Notes under the pieces: model-generated
Database searches by the model: none
Seen by the model: only the letters and a program-made list of their open reading frames with translations
What the model was told of the DNA's origin: nothing
Shown here: positions 7,418 through 14,985 of the stretch, piece after piece
How the letters are laid out: every line of letters begins with the position of its first letter
Numbering within the stretch: the first letter of the stretch is position 1
Assembly (NCBI GenBank): GCA_017391665.1
Contig: JAFOXS010000237.1
Span: 1 to 26,353 of the forward strand
Reading direction: 5' to 3'
DNA from: Alistipes sp.
GTDB lineage: Bacteria > Bacteroidota > Bacteroidia > Bacteroidales > Rikenellaceae
DNA: 26,353 bases
Program-made: the position numbers and the translations under genes

Positions 7418-8746
7418 CTACTCCATAAGCCTCTTCTCTGCCGCAAGAGCCTCTGCATAATCAAACTTATGACGGGCGAACTTCGCCACAATCTCATCAA
7501 GACACAGATTACCAATGCTTCCCTCGTGGGTATGATTGAGCGTGCGACCATCGTGCTCGTAAGTACCCTCCTGCACACGCATACCGACCTCACGATAGGC
7601 ATCGCGGAACGGCACGCCTGCGGCCACGGCATCGTTTACATCCTCAACCGTGAAGAGATATTTATATATATCGTTTGAGAGAATATCGCGGTTAATCCAC
7701 ATCTGCTCAATACCCTCCTTCACCATACGCAACACGTCCGACAGTTCCTTAAATGCGGGGACATAGATCTCTTTGGTAAGCTGCATATCGCGGAAATAGC
7801 CTGACGGCAGGTTGGTTGCAACAAGTGTCACCTCCATGGGCTGAGCCTGCAGACGGTTACACTTGGCTCGCGAAAGCTCGAAAATGTCTGGGTTCTTCTT
7901 GTGAGGCATGATGCTTGAACCCGTAGTGAAGGCGTCGGGCAGTTTGACAAAGCCGAAGTTTGCACACGAATAGAGGCACACATCCTGCGCCAGACGACCT
8001 ACCGTAGCGGCAATGGCAGCAATGGCGGTCAAGACCGTGCGCTCGGTCTTACCACGCTGCATCTGTGCATAGACAGAGTTGTAGGCCAAATCCTCGAAGC
8101 CCAACAGACGTGTGGTCATCGTACGATTCAGGGGCACCGAAGAGCCATAGCCTGCACCCGATCCCAAGGGGTTGGTATTGACCAAATCGTAGGCAGCACG
8201 GAGCATAAGCAGATCGTCAGCCAACGACTCGGCATAGGCGCTGAGCCACATACCAAACGATGAGGGCATAGCCACCTGCATATGCGTATAGCCAGGCATC
8301 AGAACATCGCGCCACTCATCGGCCTTGGCCATAAGCGTCTGGAACAACTCCTCAACGCTCTGCTGCAATGAGATAAGGGCACTGCGCGAAAAGAGTTTCA
8401 AATCGACCATCACCTGATCGTTACGTGAACGACCCGTATGGATACGTTTACCTGCATCACCACACATCTCGGTAAGCATAAACTCCACCTGCGAGTGAAC
8501 ATCTTCAACGCCATCCTCGATTTTAAAGTCGCCAGCGAGCACCTGTGCGTATATCTTCTTAAGTCCCTCTGCCAGTGCATCGTGATCCTCCTTAGAGAGC
8601 AGACCGATTGAGTGGAGCATCTTCATATGCGCCATATTACCCAATACATCGGCCTCGGCCAGATAGAGATCCAATTCACGATCACGACCTACGGTAAACT
8701 CCTCAACAAAAGCATCGGTCGAATATCCTTTATCCCAAAGTTTCAT
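7418..8746 (-). CDS. argH: Argininosuccinate lyase
   Basis: ArgH splits argininosuccinate into arginine and fumarate, the final step of arginine synthesis. The 442-residue protein belongs to the aspartase/fumarase superfamily. Visible signatures are TGRSRNDQ (residues 104-111), PGYTHMQ around 151-157 and the signature loop GSSIMPHKKNPD (276-287) carrying the catalytic Ser. The N-terminus KLWDKGYSTDAFVEEFTVGRD is normal. It is the last gene of the arginine operon and starts 1 nt after the stop of the M20 deacylase gene, so the two are surely co-translated. No extra C-terminal acetyltransferase domain, known in some ArgH fusions, is present. Confidence 0.97.
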   Translation of the reverse strand: MKLWDKGYSTDAFVEEFTVGRDRELDLYLAEADVLGNMAHMKMLHSIGLLSKEDHDALAEGLKKIYAQVLAGDFKIEDGVEDVHSQVEFMLTEMCGDAGKRIHTGRSRNDQVMVDLKLFSRSALISLQQSVEELFQTLMAKADEWRDVLMPGYTHMQVAMPSSFGMWLSAYAESLADDLLMLRAAYDLVNTNPLGSGAGYGSSVPLNRTMTTRLLGFEDLAYNSVYAQMQRGKTERTVLTAIAAIAATVGRLAQDVCLYSCANFGFVKLPDAFTTGSSIMPHKKNPDIFELSRAKCNRLQAQPMEVTLVATNLPSGYFRDMQLTKEIYVPAFKELSDVLRMVKEGIEQMWINRDILSNDIYKYLFTVEDVNDAVAAGVPFRDAYREVGMRVQEGTYEHDGRTLNHTHEGSIGNLCLDEIVAKFARHKFDYAEALAAEKRLME

Positions 8747-8747
8747 C

Positions 8748-9809
8748 TTATTTCGTTTTTTCTATTTTCAAATTATCAAGTAACGCAAAATACAACTCCA
8801 TAGCATCAGCTATCTCACCGAGCAAAACATACTCATCGGCCGTATGCGAGCGGGCACTATCTCCCGGGCCTAACTTAAGTGTCGTGAAGGGCATCACAGC
8901 CTGATTCGACATCGTTGGCGAGCCAAACGGCACATGCCCCATCTCAATCAACCGCACTACGGCGGGGTGATCCAAAGCAATGGCAGATGAGTTAAGGTGT
9001 GTTGAGCGGGGCTGCACGTCGCACTCCACCGCCTCTCGTATTTCAACGAGCAACTCCTCATTCTGATAGCACTCATTAACCCTCACATCGACCATAAAAC
9101 GGCACTCCGCCGGCACTACATTGTGCTGCGTGCCCGCCTCAATGCCCGTCACGGTCATCTTCACAGCGCCTAACATAGGCGACACTCGCTCGAAGCGATG
9201 GGTGCGAAACCACTCTATATCCTTCAGCGCCTTATATATGGCATTTACGCCCTCCTCGCGTGCGGCATGACCTGCCACACCATGAGCCACACAATCAAGC
9301 ACCATAAGACCCTTCTCAGCCACGGCAGGCTGCAACGATGTAGGCTCACCAACAAGAGCAAAATCTATCGCAGGCAACTCCTGTAGTACGGCCCTCACGC
9401 CTCCTGCGCCCGTAACCTCCTCCTCGGCCGAGGCAAGCATAATAAGGTTGTATGGCTGCTCGGTTTTTGCCAAACGCAGAAAGGTTGCAAACATCGCAAC
9501 TACGCTTGTGCCCGTATCGTTACTACCCAAACCATAGAGGCGATCACCCTCAACACTTGGAGTGAAGGGATCACGCACCCACGCAGCGCTGGGTTTTACG
9601 GTATCGATATGAGCATCGAGCAGGATGGTAGGCTTCGCCTCATCATATGGCCATGCCTCCGCCCATACGTTATTACCCTTGTGCTTGGGCGCAAAGCCCC
9701 AACGCTCGAACTCTGCCTGCATAAGATCGGCTGCGGCGGCCTCGTCCCGACTAACGGAGGGCGTCGCAATCAAACGCTTGAGAAGATCTATAGCCTGCGG
9801 TGTGTTCAT
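8748..9809 (-). CDS. M20-family N-acyl-ornithine/N-acyl-citrulline deacylase (ArgE-like)
   Basis: This is a zinc-dependent deacylase of peptidase family M20, expected to remove the acyl group from an arginine-pathway intermediate. In some Bacteroidetes and Xanthomonas the carbamoylated intermediate (N-succinyl- or N-acetylcitrulline) is deacylated, so the substrate may be the citrulline form. The 353-residue protein shows the binuclear metal site: LLDAHIDTV (His67, Asp69), GSNDTG (Asp98), SAEEEVTGAGG (general base and ligand near Glu129-Glu130), GEPTS (Glu155) and a C-terminal SHTADEY (His322). Its ATG overlaps the argB stop by one base (TAATG), and argH follows. The operon setting rules in arginine synthesis rather than DapE or carboxypeptidase G2 activity; the exact substrate is open. 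Confidence 0.88.
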   Translation of the reverse strand: MNTPQAIDLLKRLIATPSVSRDEAAAADLMQAEFERWGFAPKHKGNNVWAEAWPYDEAKPTILLDAHIDTVKPSAAWVRDPFTPSVEGDRLYGLGSNDTGTSVVAMFATFLRLAKTEQPYNLIMLASAEEEVTGAGGVRAVLQELPAIDFALVGEPTSLQPAVAEKGLMVLDCVAHGVAGHAAREEGVNAIYKALKDIEWFRTHRFERVSPMLGAVKMTVTGIEAGTQHNVVPAECRFMVDVRVNECYQNEELLVEIREAVECDVQPRSTHLNSSAIALDHPAVVRLIEMGHVPFGSPTMSNQAVMPFTTLKLGPGDSARSHTADEYVLLGEIADAMELYFALLDNLKIEKTK

Positions 9810-10570
9810 TACTTTACTACTACGGTTCCGCCCGTAAGATTATTAGGTGAAGTGATACGTACCGATCCTACACCAGCCTCAATAGTCTTATAGGCATTAT
9901 CAATCTTGGGGATCATACCCGAGTGAATCTGCTCCTTAGAGCGCAAATCGGCATACAAAGCGGGGGTAATGGTCGGAATTACCGAACTATCGTCATTCAC
10001 ATCGAGCAACACACCCGCCTTATCGAGTGTGAATACCAACTCAACATCGTACTTGCTGGCAAGTCCCATAGCAACGGCCGAAGCAACGCTATCGGCATTG
10101 GTATTGAGCAGTTCGCCAGCTGGTGAGAATGTGATGGGCGAGACAACTGGTATAGCTCCATTATCGAGCAACAATGATAGCACATCCGCATTGACCTCAT
10201 CGACATCGCCAACGAAGCCCCAGTCAATATCCTTCACAGGGCGACGATGCGACTTCACGACCGCCATATCGCAACCCGACAGACCACATGCATTCACGCC
10301 ACGAGCCTGCAAAGCGGCAACAACACGCTTATTGGCCAAGCCTGCGTAAGCCATAACAGCGATCTCCAGCGTAGCTGCATCGGTGATACGACGCCCTTCG
10401 TGCATCTTCACCTCAACGCCCAACTTGGTGGCAAGTTGTGAACCCATAACGCCACCACCGTGTACCAAGACGAACGCCTCGCCGAGCGTCGAGAGATGAT
10501 CGCACAGCGAAGCGAGTATCGTATTATTTTCGATCAGCTTACCGCCGATCTTGATTACCTTTATCTTCAT
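9809..10570 (-). CDS. argB: Acetylglutamate kinase
   Basis: ArgB phosphorylates the gamma-carboxylate of N-acylglutamate in step two of arginine synthesis. The 253-residue amino-acid kinase shows IKIGGKLIE at the N-terminus, LVHGGG (residues 35-40), EGRRITDAATLE and the C-terminal SGMIPKIDNAY. It is a short form starting directly at the first beta strand. The N-terminal kinked helix found in arginine-inhibited hexameric ArgB enzymes is absent, so feedback control of this enzyme by arginine is not expected. It is located 11 nt after argD and overlaps the deacylase start by one base. In some relatives the acyl group is succinyl rather than acetyl; that cannot be seen here. Confidence 0.95.
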   Translation of the reverse strand: MKIKVIKIGGKLIENNTILASLCDHLSTLGEAFVLVHGGGVMGSQLATKLGVEVKMHEGRRITDAATLEIAVMAYAGLANKRVVAALQARGVNACGLSGCDMAVVKSHRRPVKDIDWGFVGDVDEVNADVLSLLLDNGAIPVVSPITFSPAGELLNTNADSVASAVAMGLASKYDVELVFTLDKAGVLLDVNDDSSVIPTITPALYADLRSKEQIHSGMIPKIDNAYKTIEAGVGSVRITSPNNLTGGTVVVK

Positions 10571-10581
10571 TCCAACTCCTT

Positions 10582-11718
10582 TTACATGCCCATCTCGGCT
10601 GCCGTTGCACGGAACGCCTCAACGAAGCGCTCAACCTCCCTTTCGCCAATTACCAAAGGTGGCAACAGTCGCAGAGTGTATTGACCACTCAAGCCTGTCA
10701 TAATGTGGTGCTTCTCACGCAACACACGACGGAAATCGGCCTGCGGAACAGACAAATCGACACCAATCATAAGACCGCTACCGCGAATCTCCTTGATGCC
10801 ACTCGTGCCCTTGATACCCTCGACAATCTTCTCGCCCATCACGCGAGCATTCTCCACAAGGTTCTCAGCCTTCACAACGTCTGCCACAGCAATTGCCGCA
10901 GCACAAGCCAGATGGCTACCGCCGAATGTTGTTCCGAGCATACCCTTCTTGGCAGGAATCTCGGGTGAAATGATAATTGCACCTACAGGGAAGCCATTGG
11001 CAATACCCTTGGCCATCGAGACAATGTCAGCCTTGACGCCTGCCCACTGGTGGGCAAAGAACTTACCACTACGGCCATAGCCCGACTGCACCTCATCCAT
11101 AATAAGCAGCGTACCCGTCTTATCGCATGCCTCGCGGGCAGCGTGCAGGAACTCCGTAGATGCCATACGGATACCGCCAACACCCTGAATGGGTTCGATG
11201 ATAACGGCGGCGTACTCCTCACTCGAGAGTTCGCGCTGAAGAGCCTCCACATCGTTAAGGTTGATAAAGGTTACATTCTCCGTTTTGTTTACGGGTGCTT
11301 GAATTGCAGGGTTATCCGACAGAGCCACAGCCATGCTTGTACGGCCGTGGAATGCACCGTGCATAGCCAGCACACGGGTACGGCCCGTTGTAAACGAAGC
11401 CAGCTTAACGGCATTCTCATTAGCCTCCGCTCCGCTATTGCAGAGGAAGAGTTCATAGTCGGGATAACCAGTCAAAGGACCCAGCTTCTCAGCCAACTCC
11501 ACCTGCAAAGAGTTGATAACGGCATTGGAATAAAAGCCTATTTTTGAGAGCTGCTCCGAAATCTTAGCCACATAGTGCGGATGTGTGTGACCGATAGAGA
11601 TAACGGCATGACCTCCATAGAAATCGAGGTACTCCACGCCATTCTTATCCCACAGATAGGCACCCTCGCCACGCACGGGCTCCATATCGAGCAGTGAATA
11701 TACATCAAAAAGTTTCAT
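10582..11718 (-). CDS. argD: Acetylornithine aminotransferase
   Basis: ArgD is a PLP-dependent class III aminotransferase that makes N-acylornithine from N-acylglutamate semialdehyde and glutamate. Starting at the ATG at 11718 the protein has 378 residues and begins MKLFDVYSLLDMEPVRGEG, which matches the family. The open frame runs 20 codons further upstream into argC but that extension has no family character. Features seen are the phosphate-binding NSGAEANENA (95-104), the cofactor Asp in LIMDEVQSGYGRSG (Asp208) and the Schiff-base Lys237 in SMAKGIANGFPVGA. It lies 10 nt after argC and 11 nt before argB. Dual action in lysine synthesis (DapC) is possible, as for other ArgD enzymes. Confidence 0.95.
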   Translation of the reverse strand: MKLFDVYSLLDMEPVRGEGAYLWDKNGVEYLDFYGGHAVISIGHTHPHYVAKISEQLSKIGFYSNAVINSLQVELAEKLGPLTGYPDYELFLCNSGAEANENAVKLASFTTGRTRVLAMHGAFHGRTSMAVALSDNPAIQAPVNKTENVTFINLNDVEALQRELSSEEYAAVIIEPIQGVGGIRMASTEFLHAAREACDKTGTLLIMDEVQSGYGRSGKFFAHQWAGVKADIVSMAKGIANGFPVGAIIISPEIPAKKGMLGTTFGGSHLACAAAIAVADVVKAENLVENARVMGEKIVEGIKGTSGIKEIRGSGLMIGVDLSVPQADFRRVLREKHHIMTGLSGQYTLRLLPPLVIGEREVERFVEAFRATAAEMGM

Positions 11719-11728
11719 CTCACCAATT

Positions 11729-12691
11729 TTAGAAATAGTTAGCCTTAAGGCGCAAGCCTGCATCCTCATCAAGGCCAAACATAAGGTTCATATTCTGCAC
11801 AGCCTGACCCGAAGCACCCTTCGTAAGGTTGTCGATAACTGCCGTGATAAGCAACTTACGGCCAACCTTCTGCAATGAGAGGAAGCAGTAGTTGGTATTT
11901 ACCACCTGCTTCATATATACGGGCTTGTCGCTCACGCACACAAAAGGATGTGCAGCATAATATGTCTTGAAAATCTCCGTAATCTTATCCAGATCCTCAT
12001 CCAGGCGCACCACCACGTCGCTCATAATACCTCGCGTATGGCATCCACGCACGGGAACAAATGCAATGTCGGTAGCCTCCTTACCTCCCGCAGCCACAAC
12101 GGTCTCGCCAATCTCGCCCAGATGCTGGTGAGTGAAGACCTTGTAGTTCGACAGATTAGCCGAGCGGTTGCTGAAATGGGTATCGTTGGTAGGCTTCTGA
12201 CCTGCACCCGTAGCACCCGTAATACCAGTAACGGTAACCTCCTCGGGAAGGATACCTGCCGCCGCCAGCGGGATAAGTGCAAGGTTGATAGAGGTTGCAA
12301 AGCATCCGGGGTTAGCCACGCAACGAGCCGAGCGGATCTTCTCGCGGTTGAGCTCAGGTGCTCCATAGACAAACTCGCCGGCATCGGCCTTTAGGCGGAA
12401 ATCGTTGCTCAAATCTATAATCTTTACCGACTCGGGAACAGGATTCTCCTCAAGGAACTTAGCCGAGTTGCCATGACCCATACAGATAAAGAGAACATCG
12501 ATATCGTTAAAATCAATAGCCGAAAAGGTCAGCGGGCAATATAGCATGTCGCTATGCACCGACCATATAGGCTCGCCATCGTGCGACGAGCTCTGGATAT
12601 ATTTCAATTCTGCGGCGGGGTGGTTTATAAGGATGCGAATCAACTCGCCTGCGGTATAGCCAGCTCCACCTGCAATTGCTACTTTAATCAT
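11729..12691 (-). CDS. argC: N-acetyl-gamma-glutamyl-phosphate reductase
   Basis: ArgC reduces N-acylglutamyl phosphate to the semialdehyde with NADPH. The ATG at 12691 gives 320 residues starting MIKVAIAGGAGYTAGELIR, the standard dinucleotide-binding N-terminus. A TTG four codons upstream is a less likely start. The catalytic Cys130 sits in CVANPGCFATS, and the block ITGATGAGQKPT follows. A C-terminal HTRGIMSDV segment carries the conserved His. Between argC and the upstream argG lie 145 bp that contain a long palindromic element, so argC may have extra transcription or mRNA-processing control compared with the tightly packed genes after it. Confidence 0.96.
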   Translation of the reverse strand: MIKVAIAGGAGYTAGELIRILINHPAAELKYIQSSSHDGEPIWSVHSDMLYCPLTFSAIDFNDIDVLFICMGHGNSAKFLEENPVPESVKIIDLSNDFRLKADAGEFVYGAPELNREKIRSARCVANPGCFATSINLALIPLAAAGILPEEVTVTGITGATGAGQKPTNDTHFSNRSANLSNYKVFTHQHLGEIGETVVAAGGKEATDIAFVPVRGCHTRGIMSDVVVRLDEDLDKITEIFKTYYAAHPFVCVSDKPVYMKQVVNTNYCFLSLQKVGRKLLITAVIDNLTKGASGQAVQNMNLMFGLDEDAGLRLKANYF

Positions 12692-12726
12692 TATAGGATT
12701 CAATTATGTGGTATAAAAAGTTTGCT

Positions 12727-12827
12727 AAAAAGAGTAATTTCAAGGCTTGCGCAGATCGAAAAACCGCAGTTTACCGAGGTGTAAATGAGGATTTTGAGAT
12801 CAAGCGTAACGCAGAAATTACCTTTTT
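12727..12827. repeat. 101-nt near-complete palindrome between argG and argC
   Basis: Reading inward from both ends, the two arms agree almost throughout. The outer arms are AAAAAGAGTAATTTC (12727-12741) and GAAATTACCTTTTT (12814-12827), equal apart from one inserted base. Next come TTGCGC against GCGTAA, GATC against GATC, AAAAACC against GGATTTT, and TTTAC (12770-12774) against GTAAA (12781-12785), with small bulges between. The central loop is CGAGGT. As RNA it would form a long hairpin inside the arg operon transcript. It has no open frame and no transposase gene. It may be a MITE- or REP-like interspersed element or a processing site. Only one copy is in this window. Confidence 0.7.
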
Positions 12828-12836
12828 ATCAAGCTT

Positions 12837-14027
12837 TTACTCTTCGTCGGGGTTTACAGCGTGATATATCTTCAGGGGCATAGAGGTAATCTTGGTAAAG
12901 CCCTTCACATCGTCGGCAGTCCATGCATTGTTCATCTCGCCATACTCAGCAAACTTGGCATTCATCAAGTCGTGAGCAGACTCAATACCTACGAGTGTGA
13001 ATGTGTAGGGACGAAGCGTGAGGAACACCTTACCCGATACGTTGCGCTGGCTATTTTCGAGGAACTTCTCGATATCGCGCATGACGGGCTCTGAGTACAT
13101 TGCCTCATGCATAAACATACCGTACCATGTACCGAGCTGATCCTTCCAGTACTGCTGCCACTTGGTCAGCGTATGCTTCTCCAGAAGTTCGTGAGCCTTG
13201 ATGATCATCATGGATGCCGCAGCCTCAAAGCCTACACGGCCCTTGATGCCAACGATAGTATCACCAACGTGGGTATCACGGCCAATAGCCCATGCCGCAC
13301 CGATAGCCTCCAGCTTGTTGATAGCCGCTACGCCACTCACTGCCTCGCCATTTACACCTACAACCTCGCCATTCTTGAACTCGATCTCGAGTGACTCTGT
13401 ACCATCCTTCTTCAGCTGCGAAGGATAAGCCGTATCGGGCAGGTTGGTAGCCGAGCAGAGAGTCTCCTTACCGCCTACTGATGTACCCCACACACCCTTG
13501 TTGATAGAGTACTCCATCTTAGTAAAGTCGGCCTCGAAACCATTCTCTTTGAGGTAGTTGATCTCGTACTCGCGGGTAAGTTTCATATCGCGTGTAGGGG
13601 TGATGATCTCAACCTGCGGCGCAAAAACCTCGAAAGTAAGATCAAAACGCACCTGGTCATTACCGGCACCTGTTGAGCCATGAGCAATAGCATCAGCGCC
13701 GATAGAGTTGGCGTAATTCACAATAGCCAATGCCTGGAACGTACGCTCCGAGCTAACCGAAATAGGATATGTCTTGTTACGCAACACATTACCCATAACC
13801 ATATACTTGATGCACTTGCCGTAATAATCTGCTGTTACATCGATATTTACATGCTTCTTTGCTCCGAGTGCGTATGCTCGCTTCTCTACGGCAGCCAGCT
13901 CCTCCTCAGAAAAGCCTCCCGTATTGGCCAACGCTGTGTAGACCTCATAACCAAGTTCCTTGGTCAGATACATCACACAAAACGAGGTATCCAAACCTCC
14001 ACTATATGCTAATACTACCTTCTTCAT
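12837..14027 (-). CDS. argG: Argininosuccinate synthase
   Basis: ArgG joins citrulline and aspartate, using ATP, to give argininosuccinate. The ATG at 14027 gives 396 residues beginning MKKVVLAYSGGLDTSFC, with the ATP pyrophosphatase P-loop YSGGLDTS at residues 8-15. A GTG immediately before it (14030) is an alternative start adding one residue. Other signatures are HGSTGAGNDQVRFDL and the citrulline/aspartate contacts in TKMEYSINKGVWGTS. The protein ends NPDEE. The upstream GNAT gene ends 29 nt before the ATG, supporting one transcript. Downstream lies the palindromic spacer before argC. The presence of argG and argH implies that citrulline is made, yet no carbamoyltransferase gene lies in the operon. 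Confidence 0.97.
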   Translation of the reverse strand: MKKVVLAYSGGLDTSFCVMYLTKELGYEVYTALANTGGFSEEELAAVEKRAYALGAKKHVNIDVTADYYGKCIKYMVMGNVLRNKTYPISVSSERTFQALAIVNYANSIGADAIAHGSTGAGNDQVRFDLTFEVFAPQVEIITPTRDMKLTREYEINYLKENGFEADFTKMEYSINKGVWGTSVGGKETLCSATNLPDTAYPSQLKKDGTESLEIEFKNGEVVGVNGEAVSGVAAINKLEAIGAAWAIGRDTHVGDTIVGIKGRVGFEAAASMMIIKAHELLEKHTLTKWQQYWKDQLGTWYGMFMHEAMYSEPVMRDIEKFLENSQRNVSGKVFLTLRPYTFTLVGIESAHDLMNAKFAEYGEMNNAWTADDVKGFTKITSMPLKIYHAVNPDEE

Positions 14028-14056
14028 CACTATATTTTTGTATTATTTTCACTTGA

Positions 14057-14671
14057 TTATTTGCCGAACAAACGGCTCCAGAACGACTTTTTCTTTGCGG
14101 CCTCGGCCTTGGCAGCCTCCTCCTGAGCCTTACGCTTTGCCACCTTCTCGGGATCATAGATCATACCTGTGCAAAGGCACTTGGTCATGTTGGTGCGCTG
14201 CAGCACATCGTAATTCACGCATGACTGGCAACCCGCCCAGAAAGCCTCATCGTCGGTGAGTTTAGCGAATGTTACGGGCTCATAGCCAAGTGCTGTATTG
14301 ATTCGCATTACAGCCTCACCCGTGGTAAGTCCGAACAACTTGGCATTGGGGAAACGCTTGCGCGAGAGGTCAAAGGCAGCCTGCTTGATGCGCTTTGCTA
14401 CGCCCATGCCACGATACTGTGGACGTACGATGAGTCCCGAATTGGCAACAAACTCGTCGTGACCCCACGACTCAATGTAGCAGAAGCCTACAAACTCGTT
14501 ACGATTTACGGCAATGATTGCCTTTCCTGAAGTTATTTTATCGGCGATATATTCGTCAGTACGACGGGCGATACCCGTTCCACGCTGTTTTGCAGCCTCG
14601 TCGATCGCATCGTTGATCTGTGTCACGAAGCACAGATGGTTCTCGTTTGCGACCATTACATCGATCTTCAT
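14057..14671 (-). CDS. GNAT-family N-acetyltransferase with Cys cluster; candidate acylglutamate synthase
   Basis: This 204-residue protein has a GNAT fold. The acyl-CoA-binding motif is VRPQYRGMGVAKRIKQ (residues 82-97), preceded by FCYIESWG and followed by KLFGLTTGEAVMRINTALGY. As first gene of the arginine operon and with no argA or argJ seen, it is the best candidate for making N-acylglutamate; this is inference from position. After the GNAT core come four cysteines, C148-x2-C151 and C165-x-C167, that could bind a metal. A Lys/Ala/Glu-rich tail (176-195) ends in the amphipathic SFWSRLFGK. Its promoter overlaps a palindrome likely bound by ArgR. Start ATG at 14671; no better alternative was seen. 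The fold is sure, the substrate is not. Confidence 0.85.
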   Translation of the reverse strand: MKIDVMVANENHLCFVTQINDAIDEAAKQRGTGIARRTDEYIADKITSGKAIIAVNRNEFVGFCYIESWGHDEFVANSGLIVRPQYRGMGVAKRIKQAAFDLSRKRFPNAKLFGLTTGEAVMRINTALGYEPVTFAKLTDDEAFWAGCQSCVNYDVLQRTNMTKCLCTGMIYDPEKVAKRKAQEEAAKAEAAKKKSFWSRLFGK

Positions 14672-14717
14672 TTCTGTAAAAATATTTAGTTTTTCTTAGT
14701 TTTCGTTTTAACGGCTA

Positions 14718-14749
14718 CAAAGATTGCATATTATTGAGCAATATGCAAA
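14718..14749 (-). promoter_or_regulatory. Arginine operon promoter with embedded palindrome
   Basis: On the minus strand a -33 TTTG (14746-14749) is followed after 20 nt by AATCTTTG (14718-14725), one base off the Bacteroidetes -7 consensus TAnnTTTG. The perfect 9-bp inverted repeat TTGCATATT-N7-AATATGCAA (14724-14748) fills the spacer and touches both boxes. A protein bound there would block RNA polymerase. The leader to the GNAT ATG is about 40 nt. Confidence 0.6.
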
Positions 14750-14796
14750 CTTTACGACCCTTATATTTATATATAAAGGAAAATATTCGCATAATA

Positions 14797-14819
14797 GCAT
14801 ATATTTAGGATATTTATGC
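14797..14819. promoter_or_regulatory. Second palindrome, candidate ArgR site
   Basis: A 23-bp imperfect palindrome has 10-bp arms, GCATATATTT and ATATTTATGC (8 of 10 matching), around AGG. It lies upstream of both divergent promoters. An additional CGCATA half-site precedes it at 14788-14793. Assignment to ArgR is inference. Confidence 0.35.
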
Positions 14820-14931
14820 AAGTCTTGGATCACACACACTAAAATGAAATTTTATTAATCTACACAACGAAAAATGATGATTTTTGCCATCGCAGAAGAA
14901 AATTTGTAAAAATTCTTGTTTTTTTGCAAAA

Positions 14932-14950
14932 TATGCGCTATTTTCGCATA
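14932..14950. promoter_or_regulatory. Third palindrome over a possible argR promoter
   Basis: TATGCG-N7-CGCATA covers 14932-14950. A possible argR promoter is TTG (14916-14918), 20 nt, then TATTTTCG (14939-14946, one base off TAnnTTTG), so the palindrome covers the -7 region and would allow autorepression. Both calls are tentative. Confidence 0.35.
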
Positions 14951-14985
14951 AATATGTTTATTCTATCACAGAAACCAAACTTATT

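Larger units (their letters stand above)
14672..14985. promoter_or_regulatory. Divergent argR / arg-operon control region
   Basis: This 314-bp AT-rich gap holds no gene. It contains three palindromes built on TATGC/GCATA half-sites at 14724-14748, 14797-14819 and 14932-14950. The first overlaps the promoter of the leftward arginine operon and the last overlaps a possible argR promoter. Divergent ArgR-controlled operons are a standard layout, so these are candidate ArgR operators, although none matches the E. coli ARG box closely. Confidence 0.55.

Noticed and set aside
14744..14756. Thirteen-base string TGCAAACTTTACG shared with 21119-21131 (loop of the tig terminator)
   Set aside because: A window of this size should contain several 13-base matches by chance, and the two settings (operator edge, terminator loop) have nothing else in common.
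14884..14985. N-terminal extension of ArgR by 34 residues
   Set aside because: The extension covers the putative promoter and palindrome, lacks family similarity, and the ATG at 14986 gives the standard ArgR length.
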